Positions 1 to 7,025 are shown, counted from the first letter of the stretch. The stretch: 9,724 bases of DNA from Ilumatobacter sp. (GCA_018666235.1 JABJAB010000050.1:1-9724), one strand, 5' to 3'. Translations and numbers: made by a program. Notes: generated by a model from the sequence alone, not told the origin.

Positions 1-81
1 CCGAACGTCATGCCCATGCTGTCGACAGGCCCAGGCAATCGCCTGCTCGCGGCCGCCGCCGCCAATCACCAAGACGCGCAT
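1..81 (-). CDS. purD: PurD, phosphoribosylamine-glycine ligase (N-terminal 27 residues, cut by window edge)
   Basis: Only the first 27 codons are present; the gene continues beyond position 1. The peptide begins MRVLVIGGGGREQAIAW, the N-terminal glycine-rich strand and loop of GAR synthetase, which joins phosphoribosylamine to glycine using ATP in the second step of purine synthesis. Most family members read GGGGREHA here, so this copy has Gln where His is usual. The ATG (81-79) shares its A with the TGA stop of purF (83-81), giving TGATG. A strong Shine-Dalgarno-like GAGGGAG lies 10 nt upstream, inside the end of purF. The product it uses is made by the PurF encoded immediately upstream, which supports the call. 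With so little sequence, identity rests on the motif and on operon context. Confidence 0.85.
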   Translation of the reverse strand, partial: MRVLVIGGGGREQAIAWACRQHGHDVR

Positions 82-1592
82 CAGGCGATCACTCCCTCGA
101 ACGCCAGCTTGGCCTGCGCATCACCGACAGCGAGCGGGTAGTCGCCCGTGAAGCATGCGTTGCAGTACCCCTCGCCGGACTCGGTGTCGTTGACAGCTCG
201 CATCATCCCTTCGAGCGACAGGAAGGCAAGGCTGTCGGCACCGATGTGCTCTTGAATCTCAGCGACCGAGAGCCGTGCGGCCATCAGGTCGTTGTCGTGG
301 CCCATGTCGACTCCGAAGTGGCAGGCATGCTTGATCGGCGGACACGTGATGCGCACATGCACTTCGCTCGCCCCCGCATCTCGAACCAACTTCACGAGCG
401 GACCGGCGGTCGTGCCACGGACGAGCGAATCGTCGATCATGATCACCCGCTTCCCCTTGAGGTTTTCGCTCAGCGCATTGAACTTCAGCGCGACACCGCG
501 TTCACGGATGTCTTGCGTGGGTTCGATGAACGTGCGGCCGATGTACCGATTCTTGATCAGCCCATCGTTGAACGGCAGTCCACTCTCCCGCGCGAAGCCG
601 ATCGCGGCAGGAATCGACGAGTCGGGTACGGGAATGACGACATCGGCATCGACCATCGATTCCCTCGCCAACTCGACACCCAGCCGCTGCCGCGCGTGGT
701 GCACGCTCTTGCCATCCCACACAGAGTCGGGACGCGAGAAGTAGACGAACTCGAACGTGCAGCGCGCACCTTTGGGTTGGGGCGCCAGCACCTGCGTCCG
801 CTCGATCTCGCTGCCGCGCAACGTGACCATCTCGCCAGGTTTGACCTCGTCGATGTCCACGCAGCCCAGCGTTGACAGTGCACACGTCTCGCTCGCGACG
901 GCATGGCCGCCATGAGGGAGGCGTCCGACGCTCAGCGGACGGAAACCCCATGGGTCGCGCACGGCAATGACCTGGTCGGCCGCCAAAATCACCAGGGAGT
1001 ACGCGCCTTTCCAGGCAGGCAAAGTTCGCTCGATCCGCTCCTGCCAAGTCTGCCCGCCGGCAGCAGCGAGCATCAGCGTGAAGACCTCGGTATCGCTGGT
1101 GGCCGTCAGGCCGAACCCCTTGTTCAGTAACTCGTCACGCAACGCCGTTGCGTTGACCAGGTTGCCGTTGTGGGCCACCGACAGCGGCCCGTGCATGGTC
1201 TCGACGAGGAACGGCTGGATGTTGCGCTCGGCATTTGACCCCGTGGTGCTGTAGCGGGTGTGCCCGATGGCGTGGTAGCCGGTCAAGGGTGCGAGCGCCT
1301 CGGGCGTGAACACCGTGGAGACGAGACCCGCTTCTTTGTGCAACCGCGACCGTTTGCCGTCGCTCACGGCAATACCTGCGGCCTCCTGTCCTCGATGCTG
1401 CAACGCAAACAGCCCGAAGAACGCCAGCTGCGCAACGCCCTCTCCGTGCGGCGTCGACAGACCGAGGACGCCGCACTCGTCGCGTGGCTTGTCGCTGATC
1501 CGCACCGGCGTTTCCGTTGTTTGCGTACCCAGGAGGTGTCGTTCGCGACCCGTAACGGGTGCGCAAACGGATGTGTGGGGTGTTGTGCTCAT
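81..1592 (-). CDS. purF: PurF, amidophosphoribosyltransferase, [4Fe-4S] type with propeptide
   Basis: 503 residues from the ATG at 1592. It catalyses the committed step of purine synthesis: PRPP plus glutamine gives phosphoribosylamine. The N-terminal Ntn-type glutaminase starts at Cys40 (motif DECGVLG), so residues 1-39 would be a propeptide removed to expose the nucleophile. Further glutaminase motifs are LQHRGQEAAGIA and HNGNLVN. The C-terminal PRPP-binding loop is IDDSLVRGTT at about 386-395. Four cysteines match the iron-sulfur ligands of the Bacillus subtilis type enzyme: Cys278 (ARCTFEF), Cys424 (KHACHF), and Cys477/Cys480 (CNACFTGDYP). The open frame extends upstream to 1718, but that would overlap purC by 130 bp. 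The ATG at 1592 has the classic ATGA overlap with the purC stop and a GGAG 8 nt upstream. A GTG at 1505 would give a shorter, 10-residue-scale propeptide but is less well placed. In this family the enzyme is inhibited by purine nucleotides; nothing in the sequence contradicts that. Confidence 0.97.
   Translation of the reverse strand: MSTTPHTSVCAPVTGRERHLLGTQTTETPVRISDKPRDECGVLGLSTPHGEGVAQLAFFGLFALQHRGQEAAGIAVSDGKRSRLHKEAGLVSTVFTPEALAPLTGYHAIGHTRYSTTGSNAERNIQPFLVETMHGPLSVAHNGNLVNATALRDELLNKGFGLTATSDTEVFTLMLAAAGGQTWQERIERTLPAWKGAYSLVILAADQVIAVRDPWGFRPLSVGRLPHGGHAVASETCALSTLGCVDIDEVKPGEMVTLRGSEIERTQVLAPQPKGARCTFEFVYFSRPDSVWDGKSVHHARQRLGVELARESMVDADVVIPVPDSSIPAAIGFARESGLPFNDGLIKNRYIGRTFIEPTQDIRERGVALKFNALSENLKGKRVIMIDDSLVRGTTAGPLVKLVRDAGASEVHVRITCPPIKHACHFGVDMGHDNDLMAARLSVAEIQEHIGADSLAFLSLEGMMRAVNDTESGEGYCNACFTGDYPLAVGDAQAKLAFEGVIA
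92..98 (-). promoter_or_regulatory. Ribosome binding site for purD
   Basis: The minus strand reads GAGGGAG, 10 nt before the purD ATG and inside the last codons of purF. With the one-base stop/start overlap it fixes the purD start and suggests that ribosomes finishing purF, or binding de novo, begin purD. Confidence 0.6.
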
Positions 1593-2539
1593 GCAGGAAT
1601 CTCCAGTGCGCTGACTGCGTCGATGATGCGTTGTTCGGCGGGATAAGTGGCCCGTTCGAAGGTGAGCCCCGTGAGGCGCTCGTAGGTCTCGATGTAGCGA
1701 GCGCTCGTCTGCTCCCACACCTCGGCGGGCAGCTCAGGGACGTCGCCCTCGCCGGTGTAGCCGACGTCTGCCAGGGCCCGGCGGACGACTTCTTTGTCGA
1801 GGCTCTGCGGCTCCCGCCCGGCGGCCAACTGCTCCTCGTACGTGTCTGCGACCCAGTATCGCGAGGAGTCGGGCGTGTGTACCTCGTCGATCAGCATCAC
1901 GGCGCCAGTTGCGTCGAGGCCGAACTCGTACTTCGTGTCGGCCAAAATGAGCCCGCCAGCAGCGGCTCGTTCGCGGCCACGTTCGAATACCGCAAGTGCA
2001 GCGGCGCCAACCTGATCCCACACATCACGATCGACGTGGCCGTCGGCAACAACGTCCTGAATGGCCAGCGGCACATCGTGCTCGCCGAAATCGCCCTTGG
2101 TGGTGGGCGTGATGATGGGCTCGGGCAATGCGGTGTTCTTGGCCAAACCATCGGGGAACTGATGGCCGTAGATGCTGCGCGCACCAGCCGAGTACTGCGT
2201 CCACAATGCCGTGTCGGTGACTCCACTGATGTGTCCACGGACGACGACCTCAACGCTGAGTGGAGCGGCCTCGCGGGCAACAAGGACGTTCGGGTCGGGC
2301 AGCGACACGACATGATTCGGCACGATGTCGGCGGTTTGCTCGAACCACCAGGCCGCCAGTTGGTTCAACACCTGGCCCTTGTAGGGCACCCGGGCGATGA
2401 TCCGATCGAAGGCAGACAACCGGTCTGTGGTGACGAAGAGCCGCTGCCCCGAGCCGAACGCGTACGAAACGCGCACCTTGCCGAGCCGGCGATCATGGAG
2501 TGGTAACTCGATGCTGTCGAACGGCTCGGGGAGTGTCAC
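1589..2539 (-). CDS. purC: PurC, phosphoribosylaminoimidazole-succinocarboxamide (SAICAR) synthase
   Basis: 316 residues from the GTG at 2539. It ligates aspartate to CAIR using ATP to give SAICAR. Visible family motifs are GKVR (20-23), the ATP-site stretch TDRLSAFD (38-45), the signature PLSVEVVVRG (93-102), the second signature ADTKYEFG (200-207) and DEVHTPDSSRYW (218-229). The length is close to the roughly 300-residue class seen in mycobacteria and longer than the roughly 240-residue Bacillus form. The start is uncertain. GTG at 2539 lies 4 bp after the purQ stop and has AAGGGA 10 nt upstream. An in-frame ATG at 2572 (11 residues longer) overlaps purQ by 29 bp and lacks a clear ribosome binding site. 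The ATG at 2614 would overlap purQ by 71 bp. The stop overlaps the purF start as ATGA. Confidence 0.95.
   Translation of the reverse strand: MTLPEPFDSIELPLHDRRLGKVRVSYAFGSGQRLFVTTDRLSAFDRIIARVPYKGQVLNQLAAWWFEQTADIVPNHVVSLPDPNVLVAREAAPLSVEVVVRGHISGVTDTALWTQYSAGARSIYGHQFPDGLAKNTALPEPIITPTTKGDFGEHDVPLAIQDVVADGHVDRDVWDQVGAAALAVFERGRERAAAGGLILADTKYEFGLDATGAVMLIDEVHTPDSSRYWVADTYEEQLAAGREPQSLDKEVVRRALADVGYTGEGDVPELPAEVWEQTSARYIETYERLTGLTFERATYPAEQRIIDAVSALEIPA
1601..1604 (-). promoter_or_regulatory. Ribosome binding site deciding the purF start
   Basis: The minus strand reads GGAG in the final codons of purC, 8 nt before the ATG at 1592. This supports that ATG over the upstream in-frame ATG at 1718 and over the downstream GTG at 1505. 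Confidence 0.6.
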
Positions 2540-2543
2540 GTGC

Positions 2544-3287
2544 TCAGAGTCCCTTGGCGTGTCGCACGCCATTCTCGAACAATCGGAGACCCAGACTGGA
2601 TGGCTCACCAGCACCCCGCGTCTTCACCGCCGCACTGCGTCCGTGGTGCGGATGTTGGCGCGCCACAATGTGATTCTCAGGGTGCGGCATGAGGCCGAGT
2701 ACCACGCCGCTCGAATCGCAGACGCCAGCGATGTCGGCAACCGAGCCGTTGGGATTGGTGCTGCGATATCGCAGCGCAACCTGCCCAGCAGCGGCGAGAG
2801 AATCAGGGTCGGGGTGCACGTAGCGGCCCTCGCCATGGGCGATGGGGCAGTGGATCGGGTCCTCGATTCCCGAGGTCCACACCGACTTGCTCTTGACCTC
2901 GGTCTCCAACACGACCCACCGGCAGTCGAAACGGCCCTGCGCGTTGTGTCCGAGAGCGCCGGGCAACAACTTGGTCCGCGTCAGCACCTGAAAGCCGTTG
3001 CAGATGCCGATCAGTGGCCGGCCGCGTGCGACAAAGTCGCGCAGTTCATCGCCCAACCCCATCATCAAGTCGAGCGCCAGCATGCGACCAGCACCCAACG
3101 AATCGGCGTGACTAAACCCTCCGGCGACAACGGCCAGTCGGTAGTCGCCCAACAGCCGCGGTCGCTCGACCAACTCGCTCGCCAAAACGATCTTTGCGTC
3201 GGCGCCTGCCAACTCAAGCGCTTGGCGGACGTCACCATCACGATTGGTGCCGGGCCCGGCGATGACGACGGCGGGAACCTGGCTCAT
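2544..3287 (-). CDS. purQ: PurQ, FGAM synthase glutaminase subunit
   Basis: 247 residues. This class I glutamine amidotransferase supplies ammonia to PurL for converting FGAR to FGAM. The nucleophile elbow is GICNGFQVL, with catalytic Cys96. The remaining triad is in MPHPENH, with His202 and Glu204. The stretch NPNGSVADIAGV before it is typical of PurQ. The family's N-terminal GTNCD-like motif reads GTNRD here (about 13-17), with Arg for Cys. This residue is not in the triad, so activity is expected. The ATG overlaps the purL stop as ATGA, which is common for obligate partner subunits and should help make equal amounts of the two proteins. Confidence 0.96.
   Translation of the reverse strand: MSQVPAVVIAGPGTNRDGDVRQALELAGADAKIVLASELVERPRLLGDYRLAVVAGGFSHADSLGAGRMLALDLMMGLGDELRDFVARGRPLIGICNGFQVLTRTKLLPGALGHNAQGRFDCRWVVLETEVKSKSVWTSGIEDPIHCPIAHGEGRYVHPDPDSLAAAGQVALRYRSTNPNGSVADIAGVCDSSGVVLGLMPHPENHIVARQHPHHGRSAAVKTRGAGEPSSLGLRLFENGVRHAKGL
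2550..2555 (-). promoter_or_regulatory. Ribosome binding site supporting the GTG start of purC
   Basis: The minus strand reads AAGGGA at the very end of purQ, 10 nt before the GTG at 2539. It is the best Shine-Dalgarno match near any of the candidate purC starts. Confidence 0.45.
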
Positions 3288-6139
3288 GACGTCGCCTGCA
3301 GTCCGTTGTGGGTGGCGTAGGCCTCATGGTTGAAGGCATCAGCCAGATCGGAGACCAAAATTGGTTCGACTCCGGGCAACGACAACATGCCGGACTCGCT
3401 GACCTCGCCGATTTGAAGACACTCGTCGTCCATGATCCGCTTGAACGCTGCCACGCTGCGCGGCTCGATCTCGACGACCAAGCGACCCAGCGACTCGCTG
3501 AACAGCGACGTCGATAGATCGTCGTGCGGTAACACGTCGATGGTGGCGCCGAGGCGCCCGGCCAGGCACATCTCGCCGAGGGCGACGGCGAGTCCGCCTT
3601 CGCTCACGTCGTGGCAAGCCGCGACCAGTCCGGCCTGCATGGCGGCGTGCAGATGGCGATACCGATTGGGAGCATCGGGGTCCGGAGCTGGAGCGGCGCC
3701 GGCCACCGGGGGAGCGCCCAGCACCTTGTCGAGGTGAGATCCGGCGAACTCGGAATCAGTCGACCCCAAGAGCATCAGCACATTGCCGGCCTCGGCCAGG
3801 TCAGGGGTAACGCACCGATTGGCGTCAGGTACATGTGCGACCGCAGTAATGACGAGCGTCGGCGGCACGGCGTGACGCTCGCCGTCGTTGCCGATGTACT
3901 CATTGTTCAGGCTGTCTTTGCCCGATACGAACGGAGCGTTGTACATGTAGGCCGCAGCGCAACATCCCTCGACCGCAGCGGCCAGCTCGCCCAGAGTGCT
4001 GGGACGACGCGGGTCACCCCAAGAGAAGTTGTCGAGCAGTGCCACCATGTCAGGGTCAGCCCCGACGGCCACCACGTTGCGAATTGCCTCGTCAACAACG
4101 GCGTAGGCCATCGCCTCAGGGTCGTGGATGCCGTACCACGGGTTGACGCCGATGCCGATCGCGATGCCGTGCTCAGCCAGCGGTTCGGCCAGGACCACAC
4201 CATCGGCAGGCCCATCACCAGCCGCGCCAATGAGCGGACGCACCACGGTTGACCCCAAGATTTCGTGGTCGTAGCGATGAATCGTGCCTGCCTTGCTCGC
4301 GATGTTGGGATGTGACATCAGCGCGATCAGCGCGGCTTTCGGATCGGCCACCTTCCGGCCGACCGATGGCGATCGATCAGGCTCGGGCAAGACGGCATTC
4401 ATCCGTCGCTGTGGACGACCGTCGTGCAAAAACGCCGTGTCGATCTCAGCTACCGGCGTGCCGCCTGATCGCACTGTCAGAACGCCATCACCGGTGAACG
4501 CCCCGATGTCGGCCACGCCAACACCCACGCGCTTGCAGCGATTGAGAATGGCACTCACGTTCCGCGATGGCACCGAGATGACCATGCGCTCCTGCGCCTC
4601 GCTCAGCCAGACTTCCCAGGGCTCGAGGCCAGGGTATTTCCGCGGCACGAGATCCAGTTCCACGTCGGCGCCGATGCCCTCTGCCATCTCGCCCACCGCA
4701 GAGGACAGACCGCCGGCTCCGCAGTCGGTGATCGACGAATACAAGTCTTCCGCACCGATCAACGCGTCGATCAGCAGCTTCTCGATGATCGGATCGCCGA
4801 TCTGCACACTCGCGCCTGCGACCTCGCCAGTAGTTGCATCCATTGTCGCCGACGAGAACGTCGCACCTCGAATGCCGTCGCGGCCGGTTGCGCCGCCGAG
4901 TACCAGCACCCGATCGCCAGCGTGGGGTCCTTCATGCAGAGGGCGCGCCGGAGACGTACCGATGCAGCCGGCAAAAACCAGTGGATTCGTGGTGTATGCA
5001 GGGTCGTACAAGATTGCGCCGGCCACGGTGGGCAGCCCGATCTTGTTGCCATAGTCAGCAACACCGTCGATCACGCCCTCGCGGATTCGGCGCGGATGCA
5101 GCGAGCCGTCCGGGAGATCGCTCAGCGGCAGGTCGGCCGGCCCGAAACACAAGATGTCGGTGATCGCGATGGGCTTATGTGCAATACCCAGCACGTCGCG
5201 AATCACGCCGCCGACACCGGTGTTGGCTCCACCGAACGGTTCGACTGCAGACGGATGATTGTGCGTCTCGGCTTTGAGCGCAATGGTGATGCCTTTGCGA
5301 AACTCGACGATGCCGGCATTGCCGACAAAGGCAGAGCGCACGAACGGCGCATCGATGGTCTCGGTGCAGAGCCGCAATTGCCGCATCAGCGGCTCGATGA
5401 CCTGCTCGCCCTCGGGCCCGCCCGTCGCGTCAATCGCGGCCCGGAAGGTTTTGTGGGCGCAGTGTTCGCTCCAGGTCTGGCCTAACGTCTCCAACTCGAG
5501 ATCTGTGGGATCGCGATCCAATCCAGTGAAGTGATCACGAATGACCACCATCTCCTCCGGGTCGAGGTAGAGCGCCCGCTCGACGTTGATCTCGGCCAGT
5601 CGCGTCTCGTCGGCTCCGCGAATCGGAATGATCGTGGCCGTCGAACGAATATCTTCGCCACCGGGGTGTGCGGGTTCGATCGTGCCCCACGCCCATCGTT
5701 CGATGATCGTGTTCGCCACAACGCGCTCGATGATGTCGTCGGCCACATCGTCAGCGAGGCCCTCGTCGAAGCGAATGCGCAGACCTGTCGCGGCTGCCTC
5801 GATGTCAATACCCAAGGTGCCGCAGGCGTGCCGCACGGCATCGGCGCCGCTGTCGGTGACGCCGGGTTGCAGGGTGATCTCGACCGCATGGCTCGTCGGA
5901 AGCTCCCAGTTGCCACGCTGAAGCAGCGGGTCGACGAGCACACTGTGGAGCCGATCGAGTTGTGCCGAATCGAGGTCTCCGTCGACGAACACAATGTCGG
6001 CAATGGCGACCTCGCCGATGTTGCCGAAACCAAGATCACTCGCGCCTCGCTCGATTGCCGCGGCGCGCGGATCGGCCTCGATCGGATGAAGGGTGAGACG
6101 GTGCCTGGGGGCCACCGGCGCGACTGTAGGGAACCCCAT
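3284..6139 (-). CDS. purL: PurL, FGAM synthase with fused N-terminal PurS-like domains
   Basis: 951 residues from the ATG at 6139. It is the ATP-dependent synthetase subunit that turns FGAR into FGAM using ammonia from PurQ. The catalytic part begins at about residue 185 and shows WSEHCAHKT (223-231, with the conserved His), ETHNHPSAVEPFGGANTG (about 291-308), DCGAGGLSS (472-480), FVSGKDS (737-743) and HDVSEGGLA (843-851). Small PurL proteins have about 740 residues and large PurL-PurQ fusions about 1300; this is in between. The extra N-terminus reads as two PurS-like units: about 12-79, and about 84-150 ending in VVANTIIERW, close to the LLANTVIEDY segment of Bacillus PurS. The open frame extends to an ATG at 6256, but the added 39 residues look like translated non-coding DNA and cover palindromic sites. 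No good ribosome binding site precedes the ATG at 6139, so a short-leader or leaderless mRNA is possible. It is the first gene of the purine operon. Confidence 0.96.
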   Translation of the reverse strand: MGFPTVAPVAPRHRLTLHPIEADPRAAAIERGASDLGFGNIGEVAIADIVFVDGDLDSAQLDRLHSVLVDPLLQRGNWELPTSHAVEITLQPGVTDSGADAVRHACGTLGIDIEAAATGLRIRFDEGLADDVADDIIERVVANTIIERWAWGTIEPAHPGGEDIRSTATIIPIRGADETRLAEINVERALYLDPEEMVVIRDHFTGLDRDPTDLELETLGQTWSEHCAHKTFRAAIDATGGPEGEQVIEPLMRQLRLCTETIDAPFVRSAFVGNAGIVEFRKGITIALKAETHNHPSAVEPFGGANTGVGGVIRDVLGIAHKPIAITDILCFGPADLPLSDLPDGSLHPRRIREGVIDGVADYGNKIGLPTVAGAILYDPAYTTNPLVFAGCIGTSPARPLHEGPHAGDRVLVLGGATGRDGIRGATFSSATMDATTGEVAGASVQIGDPIIEKLLIDALIGAEDLYSSITDCGAGGLSSAVGEMAEGIGADVELDLVPRKYPGLEPWEVWLSEAQERMVISVPSRNVSAILNRCKRVGVGVADIGAFTGDGVLTVRSGGTPVAEIDTAFLHDGRPQRRMNAVLPEPDRSPSVGRKVADPKAALIALMSHPNIASKAGTIHRYDHEILGSTVVRPLIGAAGDGPADGVVLAEPLAEHGIAIGIGVNPWYGIHDPEAMAYAVVDEAIRNVVAVGADPDMVALLDNFSWGDPRRPSTLGELAAAVEGCCAAAYMYNAPFVSGKDSLNNEYIGNDGERHAVPPTLVITAVAHVPDANRCVTPDLAEAGNVLMLLGSTDSEFAGSHLDKVLGAPPVAGAAPAPDPDAPNRYRHLHAAMQAGLVAACHDVSEGGLAVALGEMCLAGRLGATIDVLPHDDLSTSLFSESLGRLVVEIEPRSVAAFKRIMDDECLQIGEVSESGMLSLPGVEPILVSDLADAFNHEAYATHNGLQATS

Positions 6140-6154
6140 ACGACACCAGTGAAA

Positions 6155-6164
6155 TTTGTACAAA
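6155..6164. promoter_or_regulatory. AT-rich 10-bp palindrome in the purL promoter region
   Basis: TTTGTACAAA is a perfect palindrome in the only AT-rich patch of the intergenic region (about 6151-6170), ending 15 bp before the purL ATG. Read toward purL, TACAAA matches a bacterial -10 element at four of six positions, but no convincing -35 lies at the right distance. It may be part of the promoter, a regulator site, or both. Confidence 0.3.
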
Positions 6165-6185
6165 AGGTTTGCGGGCTCGATGCCG

Positions 6186-6200
6186 GCGAAGAATCTTCGC
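6186..6200. promoter_or_regulatory. 15-bp perfect inverted repeat, operator candidate
   Basis: GCGAAGAATCTTCGC has 7-bp arms around a single central base. It lies about 50 bp upstream of the purL start and about 100 bp upstream of the plus-strand operon. No T-run follows on either strand, so it is not a Rho-independent terminator. Its centre is 31 bp, about three helical turns, from that of the next inverted repeat. Confidence 0.35.
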
Positions 6201-6212
6201 ACGAGCAGCCAG

Positions 6213-6236
6213 TTGGCCCGACACTGTCGGGGCCAA
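6213..6236. promoter_or_regulatory. Long inverted repeat with 15-bp perfect core, operator candidate
   Basis: The core CCCGACACTGTCGGG (6217-6231) is a perfect inverted repeat with 7-bp arms. With one unpaired G on the right side the symmetry continues outward through TTGG and CCAA, giving 11-bp arms. It is the strongest dyad in the intergenic region. No U-tract follows in either direction. A dimeric repressor or activator site serving one or both divergent operons is the likeliest reading; a hairpin in a 5' leader is the alternative. Confidence 0.4.
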
Positions 6237-6302
6237 GACGAATGAGCGACACACAAATGAGCGGAGTGCCGCGTTGGGGCAGATCACTGCGATGATGGAG
6301 CG

Positions 6303-7004
6303 ATGACAGACGGAGCGACACGGGTGGTGCTGATCAGGCACGGAGAGTCTCAGGTCACCGTCGACCGCGTCATCGGCGGCCACCGCACCTGCAGCGGCCT
6401 TTCCGACCTCGGACGACAGCAAGCAGCGCGTCTCCACGACCGTCTCGCCGACACGCACGAACTTGACGGTGCGGTGCTGATCAGCAGCAACTTCGACCGA
6501 GCGATCGAGACTGCCCAGGTCATTGGCCCCGCCATCGCAGGCGCGGACCTCCTGATCGACCCCGGATTCGGTGAACACGATCCCGGACCCGAACTCGACG
6601 GCATGACATTCGCTGCCTATGTCGACCGGTTTGGATCCCCGGACTGGGGCGGCGACCCCCATCACGAGGTCTTCCCGGGCGGTGGCGAAACCATTGCCCG
6701 ATTCCACCTGCGGGTCGGATCAACCCTGTCGAAAACGCTCGCGACGCACCCTGGGCGGACGATCGCAATCTCCTGCCATGGTGGTGTTGTCGATGCCATC
6801 TTCCGTCAACTCCTGCGTACAGCGCCCACCGGAGCGTTCGACCTCTGGACGTCGAACACGTCCCTGACCGAGTTCGTGCCCTCGCAGCGCGCTGCCGAAT
6901 CAGCGACCGACTCGAAGTGGCGCCTCGTCCGGTACAACGACGCCGCACATCTTGCAGGCCTCCCACCAGCCACCAACCCTCCCGCTCAACGTCGCGACGA
7001 CTGA
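6303..7004 (+). CDS. Histidine phosphatase family protein (phosphoglycerate-mutase-like)
   Basis: 233 residues. The N-terminal LIRHGES motif gives the phospho-accepting His13. The second-half motif SCHGGVVDAI gives His159. Arg66 in SSNFDRAIETA and Glu91 in FGEHDPGP complete the phosphate pocket of the family. All key residues are present, so it should be an active phosphatase or mutase acting through a phosphohistidine. The substrate cannot be read from the sequence, since members act on sugar phosphates, nucleotides, cofactor precursors and proteins. The ATG at 6303 has GGAG only 2 nt upstream, which is too close. A GTG at 6324, with GGAG 8 nt upstream, would give a protein starting just before LIRHGES and is a real alternative. 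It diverges from purL and is the first gene of the plus-strand set; the next gene starts 21 bp after its stop. The C-terminal tail (about 215-233) is proline- and arginine-rich and probably disordered. Confidence 0.88.
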   Translation: MTDGATRVVLIRHGESQVTVDRVIGGHRTCSGLSDLGRQQAARLHDRLADTHELDGAVLISSNFDRAIETAQVIGPAIAGADLLIDPGFGEHDPGPELDGMTFAAYVDRFGSPDWGGDPHHEVFPGGGETIARFHLRVGSTLSKTLATHPGRTIAISCHGGVVDAIFRQLLRTAPTGAFDLWTSNTSLTEFVPSQRAAESATDSKWRLVRYNDAAHLAGLPPATNPPAQRRDD

Positions 7005-7025
7005 GCGTCGCTGGACCGGAACGTC

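Noticed and set aside
246..875. 209-codon plus-strand open frame opposite purF
   Set aside because: Antisense shadow; purF motifs on the minus strand explain the region.
1559..2506. 315-codon plus-strand open frame opposite purC
   Set aside because: Antisense shadow of a conserved enzyme; no motif found in its translation.
2397..3320. 307-codon plus-strand open frame opposite purQ
   Set aside because: Antisense shadow; purQ on the other strand has its full catalytic triad.
6186..6236. Inverted repeats as Rho-independent terminators
   Set aside because: Neither is followed by a T-run on either strand, and they lie between divergent genes where no transcript should end.
6140..6256. Upstream extension of purL to the ATG at 6256
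   Set aside because: The added 39 residues resemble no PurL, and they overlap the palindromic sites and the AT-rich patch; the ATG at 6139 sits just before the first PurS-like domain.
5531..6295. 254-codon plus-strand open frame opposite the 5' part of purL
   Set aside because: Shadow of purL codon bias; no recognisable domain, and it would run through the regulatory region.
6140..6302. Purine riboswitch or Bacillus-type PurBox upstream of purL
   Set aside because: No purine riboswitch core is visible and there is little leader length; no CCGAAC-type PurBox pair is present, although the repeat at 6186-6200 contains CGAA and TTCG.
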